DNA of 64,000 nucleotides, taken from contig JANXVZ010000025.1 of assembly GCA_025351405.1 (NCBI GenBank), positions 51,860 through 115,859 of the forward strand, given 5' to 3'. Positions 11,113-21,468 of the stretch are shown here, in pieces (within the stretch, counting starts at the first letter, position 1; each line of letters opens with the position of its first letter). Below the pieces are notes generated by a model that had not been told where the DNA came from, made no database searches, and was given only the letters and a program-made list of their open reading frames with translations. This stretch comes from Sphingomonadales bacterium (GTDB lineage Bacteria > Pseudomonadota > Alphaproteobacteria > Sphingomonadales > Sphingomonadaceae). Position numbers and translations under genes: made by a program.

Positions 11113-12279
11113 ATGGGGACGATGAACAGCGCGGCAAACATGGGTGCCACTTCCGGTGCTACGATCGAGGAGAGCCCAGCCGGCGCCGGCGGGCACCGGC
11201 TTGCCGTCCGTGGTCGCCTGACGATCGCCAACATCGCCGGCGTCGCGGGGCCGATCCGCGCGCTGGAGCCTCGCGAGGGCCCGCTGGCAATTGACCTTGG
11301 CGGTATCGAGCGCATCGACACGTCCGGCGCATGGCTGATCCATCGCCTGATGGCCCAGTGGAAAGCCGCTGGCAGCGAAGCGACGCTGGAGAATGCCTCC
11401 CCCGATGCAACGCGCCTTATCGCCGAAGTGGGCGCCAACGATCGGCGCGTCGAGGTCCGCGTCTCCGTCGGCAACACCTTCATTGCCCGGCTCGAGCGGA
11501 TAGGGCGCGCCGTCTTCAATGCCACCGAGGGGTTGGGCACGTTTTTCGCATTTCTGGGCAAGACCCTGATCGTGCTGGCGCAAACCCTCATCGGGCGTCG
11601 GCCGCTGCGCTGGAATGCCGTCATCCACCAATGCGAACAGATCGGCGTCAACGCGCTCGGCATCATCGGGCTGTTGCTGTTCCTTGTCGGCCTCGTGCTC
11701 GCGCAACAGGGCGCCGTGCAGTTGAAACAATTCGGCGCCGAGGTGTTCGTCGTCAACCTGATCGGCCGCTCAACGGTGCGCGAACTCGGCATCCTGCTCA
11801 CCGCCATCATGGTGGCCGGGCGCTCGTCATCGGCATTCGCGGCACAAATCGGCTCGATGAAGCTCAACCAGGAAGTCGATGCGATGGCGACGATCGGGAT
11901 GTCCTCCACCGAGGTGCTGATCGTGCCGCGCATCATTGCGATGGCGTTGATGATGTTGCTGCTCGGGCTGTACGGCTCGATCATGGCGATCCTTGGCGGC
12001 GGCCTGTTTGCGTGGGTCTCCCTCGACATGCCGCCGGTCAGCTTTTTCAAACGCCTGCAGGAAGTGACGCCGCTTTCCGATCTCGTCATCGGGCTCATCA
12101 AGGCGCCGGTGTTCGGCGTCATCATCGCCGTGATGGGGTGTTTCCAGGGCATGCAGGTGACGGGAAATGCGGAATCCGTGGGGGCTCGCACCACCCGTGC
12201 CGTGGTGGAATCGATCTTCCTCGTCATCGTGCTCGACGCGTTCTTTGCGGTGTTCTTCTCGGCGCTGGGTTACAACTGA
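11113..12279 (+). CDS. mlaE: MlaE-family lipid ABC transporter permease with N-terminal STAS domain
   Basis: This is the permease of an MCE-type phospholipid transporter of the inner membrane. About residues 15-95 form a STAS domain (RLAVRGRLTI ... IDTSGAWLIHRL), so the role of the separate MlaB protein is built in. The MlaE permease follows from about residue 110, with five or six hydrophobic segments and the family stretch VRELGILLTAIMVAGRSSSA then EVDAMATIG. The start is uncertain between the ATGs at 11113, 11122 and 11140. The stop overlaps the start of the ATPase gene (TGATG), the first of three coupled junctions in this operon. Confidence 0.93.
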   Translation: MGTMNSAANMGATSGATIEESPAGAGGHRLAVRGRLTIANIAGVAGPIRALEPREGPLAIDLGGIERIDTSGAWLIHRLMAQWKAAGSEATLENASPDATRLIAEVGANDRRVEVRVSVGNTFIARLERIGRAVFNATEGLGTFFAFLGKTLIVLAQTLIGRRPLRWNAVIHQCEQIGVNALGIIGLLLFLVGLVLAQQGAVQLKQFGAEVFVVNLIGRSTVRELGILLTAIMVAGRSSSAFAAQIGSMKLNQEVDAMATIGMSSTEVLIVPRIIAMALMMLLLGLYGSIMAILGGGLFAWVSLDMPPVSFFKRLQEVTPLSDLVIGLIKAPVFGVIIAVMGCFQGMQVTGNAESVGARTTRAVVESIFLVIVLDAFFAVFFSALGYN

Positions 12280-13142
12280 TGGCCGATGCAGCGGTCCCCG
12301 ATAGCGGCCCCGATGATGGCGCCGATGGCGATGCGCCCGAAATCGTCATCAAGGTGCGCGGCCTCGACACAGGCTTTGACGAACAGCAGATCCACAAGGG
12401 GCTCGATCTCGACGTGCGACGCGGCGAGATTCTCGGCGTCGTCGGCGGATCCGGGACCGGCAAATCGGTGCTCATGCGTGCGATCATCGGCCTGCAGCCA
12501 AAGCGCGCCGGCAGCATCGAGGTTCTGGGCCAGGACGTCGACAACCTCGATGCCGCTGCCGCCAAGGACCTGCGCCGCCGCTGGGGCGTCTTGTTCCAGG
12601 ATGGCGCGCTGTTTTCGTCGCTTACCGTCGCCGAAAATATCGAAGTGCCGATGCGCGAATTCCTGGACCTGCCCGATGCGTTGATGGACGAGCTTGCGGG
12701 CTTCAAGGTTGCCATGGTCGGCCTGCCGGTCGAAGCCGGCCCGAAGTTCCCCAGCGAGCTGTCGGGAGGAATGCGCAAGCGCGCCGGGCTTGGACGGGCG
12801 CTGTCGCTCGACCCGCAACTGCTGTTCCTCGACGAACCCACTGCCGGGCTCGACCCGATCTCAGCCGCTGCCTTCGATGAACTCATCGCCGTGCTGAAGC
12901 AGACCATGGGGCTGACCGTGTTCCTCATCACCCACGACCTCGATACCCTGCATGCCATCTGCGACCGGGTTGCCGTGCTTGCCGACGGCAAGGTGCTCAA
13001 AGTGGGAACCATCGCGGAGCTGCGCGGTTTCGATCACCCGTGGGTGCGGGAGTATTTCGGCGGACCCCGCGGTCGCGCCGCCGAGGGGACGTCGCCAAAG
13101 ACCACCCCGGAACCCGCGCGCAAAACCGCAGAGGCAGTTTGA
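12279..13142 (+). CDS. mlaF: MlaF-family lipid ABC transporter ATPase
   Basis: This cytoplasmic ATPase powers the MCE/Mla lipid transporter. It has Walker A GGSGTGKS at 56-63, the Q-loop LFQDGALFSSLTV typical of MlaF-type ATPases, signature LSGGMRKRAGLGRAL, Walker B LLFLDEP with TAGLDP, and a switch His in THDLDT. The first 20 residues are an acidic leader, and the last 20 or so are a low-complexity tail. The 287-aa gene shares bases with the stop of the permease gene and with the start of the MCE gene. Confidence 0.95.
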   Translation: MADAAVPDSGPDDGADGDAPEIVIKVRGLDTGFDEQQIHKGLDLDVRRGEILGVVGGSGTGKSVLMRAIIGLQPKRAGSIEVLGQDVDNLDAAAAKDLRRRWGVLFQDGALFSSLTVAENIEVPMREFLDLPDALMDELAGFKVAMVGLPVEAGPKFPSELSGGMRKRAGLGRALSLDPQLLFLDEPTAGLDPISAAAFDELIAVLKQTMGLTVFLITHDLDTLHAICDRVAVLADGKVLKVGTIAELRGFDHPWVREYFGGPRGRAAEGTSPKTTPEPARKTAEAV

Positions 13143-14116
13143 TGGAAACCCGCAGCAACTACGCCATTGTCGGCGGTTTCGTCGTCATCGGCGCCATCGC
13201 GCTGTTCGCGGCGGTGCTGTTCCTCGCGCGTTTCACCGGCTCCAGCGACCAGCAGTTCGACATCTTCTTCAAGCAGTCGATCACCGGGCTCGCCATCGGT
13301 TCGCCTGTTGCCTTCAACGGTGTTCCTGTCGGCAAGATCGAACAGATCAAGCTGCTGCCCGATACGCCGCAGTTCGTGCGGGTCCGAATTTCGGTGGCCG
13401 AGGATGTTCCTGTGCTGAAGGGCACCACCGCCGCCGTCGAGGGCGTCGGTTTCACCGGCGTCAGCCAGATCCAGCTTTCGGGGGCCATGCAGGGTGCCGA
13501 AAAGATTTCGGAGCCCGGCCCTTATGGAAAGCCGGTCATACCGCCCCGGGCCGGTGCGCTGGGGCAACTGCTCGCCAACGCCCCTGAACTGCTCAACAAT
13601 GTCTCGCGGCTCACCGAACGGCTGGGGGATTTGCTCAACCCCGAAAATCGCAACAGCATCGCCGGGATCCTCAAGCATACCGATACGGTGACCGGCGCCA
13701 TCGCCGATCGCGCGCCCGAAATTGCCCAGACCATCGTTGAATTGCGCACGACGTTGAAGACCGCCGATGCCGCGCTCAAGAAGTTCGACACCTTGGCTGG
13801 CGACGCCACGACACTCGTGAATTCGGAAGGCAAGCCGCTGGTTGCAGATTTGCGCACGACATTGAAGGATGCCCAGGCCAGCCTCGCCAAGGTCGATGCC
13901 CTGACAGATGCCGCCAAGCCCGGTATCGACACGCTGACAACCCAGACCATCCCCGAATCGACGCGCTTGCTGCGTGATCTGCGGGCGCTGACCAGCAATC
14001 TGGGGGCGTTTTCCAGCAAGCTTGACGAAGACCCGGCCGGCGCCATCATCGGGGGGCGCACATTGCCCGATTACACGCCTGCCAAAGATGGCCAAAAAAG
14101 TGGAACGTCCAAATGA
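13142..14116 (+). CDS. mlaD: MCE/MlaD-domain periplasmic lipid-binding protein (long form)
   Basis: The 324-aa protein has one N-terminal transmembrane helix (about 8-30, YAIVGGFVVIGAIALFAAVL). An MCE domain follows at about 38-115, with the family pattern GLAIGSPVAFNGVPVG. A long helical, coiled-coil-like C-terminal region of roughly 170 residues contains repeated LRTTLK and DA-L segments. MCE proteins of this kind form hexamers that ferry lipid across the periplasm. The start codon overlaps the ATPase stop (TGATG). A second, shorter MlaD lies at 21817-22350, so this one probably belongs to a separate MCE system. Confidence 0.93.
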   Translation: METRSNYAIVGGFVVIGAIALFAAVLFLARFTGSSDQQFDIFFKQSITGLAIGSPVAFNGVPVGKIEQIKLLPDTPQFVRVRISVAEDVPVLKGTTAAVEGVGFTGVSQIQLSGAMQGAEKISEPGPYGKPVIPPRAGALGQLLANAPELLNNVSRLTERLGDLLNPENRNSIAGILKHTDTVTGAIADRAPEIAQTIVELRTTLKTADAALKKFDTLAGDATTLVNSEGKPLVADLRTTLKDAQASLAKVDALTDAAKPGIDTLTTQTIPESTRLLRDLRALTSNLGAFSSKLDEDPAGAIIGGRTLPDYTPAKDGQKSGTSK

Positions 14117-14715
14117 TGCGTCCATCGCGTTTGTTCGTCCTCGCCCTATTGGGCGTTGGTGCCTGCGGGCCACTGGTGCAGATCGGCGGCAACGCCAAAC
14201 CGCCGCAGTCGTTGCTGATGTTGACGGCCACAGCGGCGCCGCGCGCCTATGCCGGGCCCAGCAAGACAGGTGACACCGTCGCGGTAAGCGTGCCGGTCGT
14301 GCCCGGGGCGCTGCAGACGTTGCGGCTGCCTGTGGTGACGACCAATACCGAAGTGACGTACCTTGTTGGCGCTATCTGGTCCGAACAGCCCGCCAAGCAA
14401 TTCCAGCGCCTGCTGGTCGATACCCTCAGCGCGCGCGGTCTTGCCGTTCTCGACCGCGCCGAGGGCACTGTCGCACCGGCGCGGCTGGTCAGCGGCACGT
14501 TGCGTGAATTCGGGCTGGATGTTCGCGATGCCGCGTCGCCCACCGTCCACGTCCGCTATGATGCGCAACTGACCGGCCGGCCCGGCCAGGTGGCGCTGCG
14601 CCGCTTCGACGTCGCTGAACCAGCGCAGGACCAGTCTCCCGTTGCAGTCGCCGCCGCGCTCAATCGCGCCGCCAACAAGGTTGCCGGACAGGTCGCCGAT
14701 TGGGTGGCGAGCTGA
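14113..14715 (+). CDS. ABC-type transport auxiliary lipoprotein
   Basis: The 200-aa product has a short signal sequence ending in a lipobox-like VGAC with Cys18 as the probable lipidated residue. The body fits the ABC_trans_aux/PqiC-like family: an early VAVSVPVVPGALQTLRLPV strand, then TYLVGAIWSEQPAKQFQRLL. Proteins of this family accompany MCE transporters and are thought to sit at the outer membrane and link to the MCE protein. It overlaps the MCE gene by 4 nt (ATGA) and is the last gene of the operon. Confidence 0.85.
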   Translation: MMRPSRLFVLALLGVGACGPLVQIGGNAKPPQSLLMLTATAAPRAYAGPSKTGDTVAVSVPVVPGALQTLRLPVVTTNTEVTYLVGAIWSEQPAKQFQRLLVDTLSARGLAVLDRAEGTVAPARLVSGTLREFGLDVRDAASPTVHVRYDAQLTGRPGQVALRRFDVAEPAQDQSPVAVAAALNRAANKVAGQVADWVAS

Positions 14716-14807
14716 GTTTGCCGGCGACCGGCCACGCTGGCTTGCCGCCCCGGCAAACCTCCCTAATATGGCTTCAAACGCCATAGAAAACCCTTGGGAG
14801 ACTGCCA

Positions 14808-15788
14808 ATGCCTTACGTCCGCCCCGATGTTCAGAACCTGCTCGCCATGCTTGGCGCCCAACCGGGCCCGCAGATGCACGAGATGGAGCCCGATGGGGCC
14901 CGCCAGATGATGCTGATGATGGGCCAGTTGACCGAGAGGCCAAGGGGTGAACTGGCCGAAGTCAAGGAACTCGCCATTCCGTCCCCGCACGGCCACGCCA
15001 TCCGCGCGCGCCTGTATCGCGCCATGATCTCCGCCGAGCCGGCACCTGTGCTTGTCTATTTTCACGGCGGCGGCTGGGTCATAGGCGATCTTGAAACCCA
15101 TGATTCCTTGTGCGCCGAGATCGCCCGCTCGCTTGGGATGAGCGTCGTTGCGGTCGACTATCGTCTGGCACCGGAGCATCGTTTTCCGGCAGCCACGGAA
15201 GATTGCCTTGTTGCGATGCGCTGGATTGCCGCGTCTCCCGCAGAGATCGGCCACCCGGTCACCGGGCTCGTGCCGGCAGGCGACAGCGCCGGCGGCAACC
15301 TCGCTGCGGTCGTCAGCCTGGAACTGGGCGGCAAGTTGCCGGTGCCGATCCTCGCGCAATATCTCATCTACCCCGGCGTCGACATGACCGCGACGAGCGG
15401 ATCGATGGAGGAATTCAAGGAAGGTTATCTGCTGACCGCTGCCGGCATGGCGTGGTTCACCGATCACTACATGGGGCCGTCACCCGACCTGATGCACCCC
15501 TGGGCCTCGCCAACCCATGCACCGAGCCTTGCCGGCCAGCCGGCAACCCTGGTTTTCACCTGTGGCCTCGACCCGCTGCGCGACCAGGGCCGCGCCTATG
15601 CCGGCAAGCTGATTGCCGCCGGCGTTCGCACCATCTTCCGTGAAGCCGCCGGCCAGATCCATGGCAGCGCCACCATCCGCGCCGGTATCCCGTCGGCGCA
15701 AGACGATCTCCACGCCTGCCTGAAAGACTTGCGGCTTCTGGTCGATGAAGCGGTTGCTGCCCAACCGGCGATGAGCGAGGCGGCGTGA
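14808..15788 (+). CDS. Alpha/beta-hydrolase esterase of the HSL (hormone-sensitive lipase) type
   Basis: This 326-aa esterase has the HSL oxyanion motif HGGGW at 86-90 and the nucleophile elbow GDSAGG with Ser160. A probable Asp lies in [10 protein letters not shown] and a His in GQIHGS near the C-terminus, with the family stretch [12 protein letters not shown] between. Such enzymes hydrolyse short-chain acyl esters; the natural substrate is not evident. No signal peptide is seen, so it should be cytosolic. A GGGAG ribosome site precedes the ATG. Its stop overlaps the start of rppH. Confidence 0.92.
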   Translation: MPYVRPDVQNLLAMLGAQPGPQMHEMEPDGARQMMLMMGQLTERPRGELAEVKELAIPSPHGHAIRARLYRAMISAEPAPVLVYFHGGGWVIGDLETHDSLCAEIARSLGMSVVAVDYRLAPEHRFPAATEDCLVAMRWIAASPAEIGHPVTGLVPAGDSAGGNLAAVVSLELGGKLPVPILAQYLIYPGVDMTATSGSMEEFKEGYLLTAAGMAWFTDHYMGPSPDLMHPWASPTHAPSLAGQPATLVFTCGLDPLRDQGRAYAGKLIAAGVRTIFREAAGQIHGSATIRAGIPSAQDDLHACLKDLRLLVDEAVAAQPAMSEAA

Positions 15789-16273
15789 GTACCACCACAC
15801 CGCGTGTTCACCCGTCCGGCCTGCCTTACCGCCCCTGCGTCGGCATATTGTTGCAGAATGAGGACGGGCGCGTTTTCGTCGGTCAACGGCTCGATTCGAA
15901 GCTTGAGGCATGGCAGATGCCACAAGGCGGGATCGATCCCGGCGAAGAACCGATGGAAACGGCACTGCGAGAGCTGGGGGAGGAAACCGGCATTGCGCCC
16001 CACCTCGTCGAAATAATTTCCGAAACGCCCGAATGGCATTATTACGATCTCCCCGACGACATGATCGGCACGATCTGGAAAGGCCGCTATGCCGGGCAAC
16101 GGCAGAAGTGGTTTGCAATGCGCTTTCTGGGCGCCGACAGCGACGTCGCCATCGACACAAAACACCCGGAGTTTCGCAACTGGCGCTGGGCAGAGGTGCA
16201 TGAACTCGTCGACATGGCCGTGCCGTTCAAGCGCGACCTGTATGCGGAGGTCATTGCAGAACTGCTTCGCTGA
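15785..16273 (+). CDS. rppH: RNA pyrophosphohydrolase (Nudix)
   Basis: RppH removes pyrophosphate from the 5' end of triphosphorylated RNA and so begins mRNA decay. The Nudix box GX5EX7REUXEEXGU is complete at 48-70 (G48, E54, R62, E63, E66, E67, G69). The surrounding [17 protein letters not shown] and WQMPQGG sequences are those of the RppH/NudH group, and the length of 162 aa is normal. It starts with GTG at 15785, overlapping the esterase stop (GTGA), so it is probably translationally coupled. Confidence 0.95.
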   Translation: MSTTTPRVHPSGLPYRPCVGILLQNEDGRVFVGQRLDSKLEAWQMPQGGIDPGEEPMETALRELGEETGIAPHLVEIISETPEWHYYDLPDDMIGTIWKGRYAGQRQKWFAMRFLGADSDVAIDTKHPEFRNWRWAEVHELVDMAVPFKRDLYAEVIAELLR

Positions 16274-16309
16274 CGCCGCTATGTTCGACCATGGGGCGCC
16301 GGCGGCGGG

Positions 16310-17311
16310 CTAGATAAGCCCTGCCAAGGGCGAACTCGGGTCGGCATAGCGTCGCTTGGCCATACGCCCTGCACGATAGGCAAGGCGGCCGCTCTCGATT
16401 GCCAGTTTCATGGCCCGCGCCATCAATATGGGATCCTTGGCTTCGGCGATGGCGGTATTCATCAGCACGCCGGCGCAGCCCAGCTCCATTGCCGCCGCCG
16501 CGTCCGACGCCGTGCCGACACCGGCATCGACCAGCACGGGGACTTTTGCCCCCTCGATGATCATGCGGATCGTGACCGGGTTCTGGATGCCGAGGCCCGA
16601 CCCGATCAATGACCCCAACGGCATGATCGCGCAGGCGCCGAGGTCTTCCAGCTTCTTGGCTGCTATCGGGTCATCGGCGCAATAAACCATGACATCAAAA
16701 CCTTCCTTGACCAGCACGGCGGTGGCCCGCAGCGTTTCCGCCATATCGGGATAAAGCGTTCGCGCCTCCCCCAGCACTTCCAGTTTGACGAGGTTCCAAC
16801 CCCCCGCCTCGCGCGCCAGCCGCAGCGTCCGCACTGCGTCGTCTCCGGTAAAACAGCCGGCGGTATTGGGCAGGTAAGTGTATTTCTTCGGGTCGATATA
16901 ATCGGTCAGCATCGGCTGCGCCCGGTCCGTCACATTGACCCGCCGCACTGCGACCGTCACGATTTCCGCACCCGAAGCCGCCAGCGCCGCGGCGTTCTGG
17001 GCAAAATCATTGTATTTGCCGGTGCCGACGATGAGCCGGGAATTGAACTTGCGGCCGGCAACCTCCCAGCCGTCCGGCGCGGTGCTGTCCGCTTGCCCGC
17101 CCCCGACGAAATGCACGATCTCCAGCCGGTCACCCTCGGCCAGCATGACGTCGGCAAAGGTCGAGCGCGGTACGATATCGAGGTTGCGCTCCACCGCCAC
17201 CTTGGCCGGCGCGAGCGCCAGCAGGTCGAGCAGGCCCGCGACGCTGGTGCCGGTGGGAACGCGGCGGGGTTCGCCGTTGAGGGTCAGGTTCATCTCGATC
17301 ATTGATGTCAT
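16310..17311 (-). CDS. thiG: ThiS-ThiG fusion: sulfur carrier plus thiazole synthase
   Basis: The 333-aa protein makes the thiazole part of thiamine. Residues 5-72 are a ThiS ubiquitin-like domain ending in FVGGG (70-72); about 80-333 are ThiG, with the Schiff-base Lys176 in NLVKLEVLG and the phosphate loops [11 protein letters not shown] and [12 protein letters not shown]. Free ThiS needs a C-terminal Gly-Gly for thiocarboxylation, but here the glycines are internal, before a short linker ([10 protein letters not shown]). ThiS-ThiG fusions are known in proteobacteria, so this is not a frameshift. In-frame ATGs also exist at 17302 and 17293. It is divergent from aroQ by 95 bp. Confidence 0.94.
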   Translation of the reverse strand: MTSMIEMNLTLNGEPRRVPTGTSVAGLLDLLALAPAKVAVERNLDIVPRSTFADVMLAEGDRLEIVHFVGGGQADSTAPDGWEVAGRKFNSRLIVGTGKYNDFAQNAAALAASGAEIVTVAVRRVNVTDRAQPMLTDYIDPKKYTYLPNTAGCFTGDDAVRTLRLAREAGGWNLVKLEVLGEARTLYPDMAETLRATAVLVKEGFDVMVYCADDPIAAKKLEDLGACAIMPLGSLIGSGLGIQNPVTIRMIIEGAKVPVLVDAGVGTASDAAAAMELGCAGVLMNTAIAEAKDPILMARAMKLAIESGRLAYRAGRMAKRRYADPSSPLAGLI

Positions 17312-17406
17312 ATGGCGGAGCCGACGCCGTCCCGAAAGAGGCGCGACAATGCTTTCCCTCGACGAGGCGGGGAGACTTGGCCGCGCCGCTCCCCTATAAG
17401 CACGTG

Positions 17407-17850
17407 ATGTCTTCCGATCTTGTCCTTGTCCTCAATGGGCCGAACCTCAATCTGCTCGGGTCTCGGGAGCCGCATATCTACGGGCACGACACCCTCGACA
17501 CGATCGCGGCGAGCCTCGACATTCAGGCGCAAGCGCTCGGGCTCACCATCGATCTGCGCCAGTCCAACCATGAAGGTCATCTCATCGACTGGCTGCACGA
17601 GGCGGGATCGCGCGGCGTGCTGGCGGTCATCCTCAACGCCGGCGGGCTCACGCATACATCGGTGGCGCTGCACGATGCCATAAAGGCCATCGCCGTGCCG
17701 GTCATCGAGGTTCATCTGTCGAACCCCCATGCACGAGAGGCGTTTCGCCACCACAGCCATATCTCGGCGGTGGCGCGCGGTGTCATCTGCGGCTTCGGCG
17801 CGAAGTCGTATGCGCTGGCGCTGGACGCGGCGGCTGGCTTGCGGCAATAA
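17407..17850 (+). CDS. aroQ: 3-dehydroquinate dehydratase, type II
   Basis: AroQ dehydrates 3-dehydroquinate in the shikimate pathway. The 147-aa protein has the type II landmarks [12 protein letters not shown] (11-22), the catalytic Tyr25, [27 protein letters not shown] and [17 protein letters not shown]. The ATG at 17407 gives the normal family length, though an in-frame GTG lies directly before it. It heads the aroQ-accB-accC series, an arrangement common in alphaproteobacteria. Confidence 0.96.
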   Translation: MSSDLVLVLNGPNLNLLGSREPHIYGHDTLDTIAASLDIQAQALGLTIDLRQSNHEGHLIDWLHEAGSRGVLAVILNAGGLTHTSVALHDAIKAIAVPVIEVHLSNPHAREAFRHHSHISAVARGVICGFGAKSYALALDAAAGLRQ

Positions 17851-17886
17851 AGCTCCGGTTCCGGAGGCGAACATAAAAGGACAACC

Positions 17887-18362
17887 ATGCCAGAGGGCAG
17901 CAACGACAACGGGATGCAGGTCGATACCGCGCTGGTGCGCGAATTGGCCGAGCTGCTCGACACCGGCAAACTGACCGAGATCGAAGTCAAGGATGGCGAG
18001 CGCAGCATCCGTGTCGCGCGCACATCGACAATGGTCAGCGCCGGCTATGCCCCCCAGGCTGCGGCACCGGTCGCGCCGGCAGCCGCCGCAGCGCCGCCGG
18101 CGCCGGCCGTCGACGACTGGAAAACGCATCCGGGTCTCGTCAAATCGCCGATTGTCGGCACCGCCTACCTGACCCCCGAACCCAGCGCCCCGCCCTATGT
18201 AAGCGAAGGCTCGATCGTAAAGATCGGCGATACACTGCTGATCATCGAAGCCATGAAGGTGATGAACCCTATCACCGCGCCGCGGGCCGGCACGGTCACC
18301 CGGATACTCATCCGCAGCGAACAGCCAGTCGAGTATGACGAACCGCTCGTCGTGATCGAATA

Positions 18363-18363
<1 letters not shown>
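17887..18363 (+). CDS. accB: Acetyl-CoA carboxylase biotin carboxyl carrier protein
   Basis: AccB carries the biotin that shuttles CO2 in malonyl-CoA formation for fatty acid synthesis. The 158-aa product has an N-terminal helical region, an Ala/Pro-rich linker (about 55-75) and a C-terminal biotinyl domain with the biotin site EAMKVMN at Lys124. It lies 36 nt after aroQ, with AAAAGGACAACC as a ribosome site, and its stop overlaps the start of accC. Confidence 0.97.
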
Positions 18364-19709
<1,346 letters not shown>

Positions 19710-19728
19710 GGCGGCAGTTGCCCCCGCA

Positions 19729-20631
19729 GTGATCCTCTCACCGATCTGGCTGCCTGCCACGCTTGCCGGTGGATTGCTGCAAGCGTGGCGTACCGCTATC
19801 CAGCAGCGATTGCGCGCGTCGCTTTCGGTCAATGCTGCAGGGCTGGTGCGCTATCTTTACGGGTTGCCGGTGGCGCTGCTTCTGCTCGGCGGCTACGCAA
19901 ATGTCCGGGGCGTGGATTTGCCGACGCCGACCACGGCGTTTTTTGCCTATGCGATTGCTGGCGGTATTTGCCAGATCGTCGCCACCAACCTGCTCATCAT
20001 GGCGTTCGGCTACCGCAACTTCGTGGTCGGCACCGCCTATGCCAAGAGCGAGGCGGTGCAAGGTGCGCTGCTGTCGATATGGCTTTTGGGAGAACATCTG
20101 CAGCCGCTGGTCTGGGGCGGCATTGCGCTGGGGGTGGCCGGGGTCATCACGCTGTCGACAGGCGGCAGGAGGCCGACCCTGGCCGACATCGCCCAGCCTG
20201 CGGCACGCTGCGGTCTCGGCGCCGGCCTCGGCTTTGCGCTGACCGCCATCCTGGTTCGCCGTGCCACGTCGGAACTGAGCGGGCATGACCCAGTCCTTCA
20301 TGCGCTGTTCGCGCTGGTGGTCGTCAACATCTCCCAAACGTTGCTCCAGGGCGGCTATGTCGCGGTGCGCGAGCCGGGCCAGATGCGCGCCGTCATGGCG
20401 ACATGGCGCACCTCTGCACAAGTCGGGGTGCTGGCAGCATTTGGCTCGGCGTGCTGGTTTACCGGGTTCGCTACCGCACCGGTGGCACTGGTTCGCACCG
20501 TCGGACAGGTCGAAGTCATTTTCACGCTGTTGTTCGGGCGCTTTTACCTGCACGAGCCGCTGGGACGCAGCGAGCTGGCCGGACTGCTGCTCGTCGCAGC
20601 CGGGGTGGTGCTCGCCGTGACCGGCAGTTGA
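19729..20631 (+). CDS. EamA/DMT-superfamily transporter
   Basis: The 300-aa protein has about ten hydrophobic segments in two repeated halves, as in EamA (DMT) exporters and permeases of the inner membrane. Recognisable stretches are FFAYAIAGGICQIVATNLLI, GTAYAKSEAVQGALLS and TAPVALVRTVGQVEVIFTLLF. The last is typical of the second EamA repeat. The substrate is unknown. I place the start at the GTG at 19729 because it gives the expected length and follows accC by 19 nt; the frame is open farther upstream inside accC. Confidence 0.82.
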   Translation: MILSPIWLPATLAGGLLQAWRTAIQQRLRASLSVNAAGLVRYLYGLPVALLLLGGYANVRGVDLPTPTTAFFAYAIAGGICQIVATNLLIMAFGYRNFVVGTAYAKSEAVQGALLSIWLLGEHLQPLVWGGIALGVAGVITLSTGGRRPTLADIAQPAARCGLGAGLGFALTAILVRRATSELSGHDPVLHALFALVVVNISQTLLQGGYVAVREPGQMRAVMATWRTSAQVGVLAAFGSACWFTGFATAPVALVRTVGQVEVIFTLLFGRFYLHEPLGRSELAGLLLVAAGVVLAVTGS

Positions 20632-20766
20632 CCCCTTGCTTTTTGCGCATGTTTGCGGTGCGATAAAAATCTTATATCCTGGGGATCGCGATGCGTAGCT
20701 TGCCGTGTTCGCCCGATAGCCGACGAGCCTGACCTGAGCCGCCCGCTCAACAAGCTCGATCCCGAG

Positions 20767-21468
20767 ATGCTGCTGCGCGCCTATGCCAGTGGCATCTTCC
20801 CCATGGCCGATTCGGTGACGTCGCCGGATGTGTTCTGGGTGGAACCCAAGCGCCGCGGAGTCTTGCCGCTGGACGGCTTTCATCTATCGCGAAGCCTCGC
20901 CAAGACCTTGCGTTCGGAACGCTTCCTGATCACCGCGGATCGGGCCTTCGATGCCGTATTGTTGGCGTGCGCCGAAGCCGTTCCAGGGCGCATGGATACC
21001 TGGATCAACCCTCTGATTGCCGAGGCGTGCCGCACCCTGCACATGCGCGGCGCTGCCCATTCGATCGAAGCGTGGACACCTGAGGGCAAACTTGCCGGCG
21101 GTCTCTACGGTATCCGTCTCGGCAGCGCGTTCTTTGGCGAAAGCATGTTCACCAGGGTGCGTGACGGCTCGAAAGTGGCGCTGGCGGCCTTGGTGGCGCG
21201 GCTGCGATACGGTGGCTTCACCCTGCTCGATACACAATTCCTGACCGAACACCTGACCAGCCTCGGCGCCATCGAGATTGCGGCGCGAGGCTATCGCGGG
21301 CTGTTGTCGACGGCGCTTGGCACCTCGGCAGATTTCGGTGCGATCGACGCCGAGGCGGCGCCCTTGCCGGCTGGCTTTGTCTTTGCCGGCATCGAGTCCG
21401 CGGCGTCGGTGGTGCCCGGCGCTGTCTCCGGAAAACGCATTGCGCAGCTTTTGACCCAGATGTCGTAG
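20767..21468 (+). CDS. aat: Leucyl/phenylalanyl-tRNA-protein transferase (start uncertain)
   Basis: Aat adds Leu or Phe to proteins with N-terminal Arg or Lys, marking them for ClpAP. The family core is clear: LLRAYASGIFPMAD, FWVEPKRRGVLPL, RMDTWINPLIAEACRTLH, HSIEAWTPEGKLAGGLYG, FFGESMF and TLLDTQFLTEHLTSLG. I give the ATG at 20767, the first in frame. Homologues usually begin 5-10 residues earlier, where only CTG (20734) or a distant TTG (20653) is available. A well-placed ATG at 20691 after GGGGATCGCG is in another frame and stops at 20732. The 3' end overlaps the antisense DUF2155 gene. Confidence 0.88.
   Translation: MLLRAYASGIFPMADSVTSPDVFWVEPKRRGVLPLDGFHLSRSLAKTLRSERFLITADRAFDAVLLACAEAVPGRMDTWINPLIAEACRTLHMRGAAHSIEAWTPEGKLAGGLYGIRLGSAFFGESMFTRVRDGSKVALAALVARLRYGGFTLLDTQFLTEHLTSLGAIEIAARGYRGLLSTALGTSADFGAIDAEAAPLPAGFVFAGIESAASVVPGAVSGKRIAQLLTQMS

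Noticed and set aside
16310..17311. ThiS-ThiG as an assembly artefact
   Set aside because: Both domains are intact in one frame and such fusions are known in proteobacteria.
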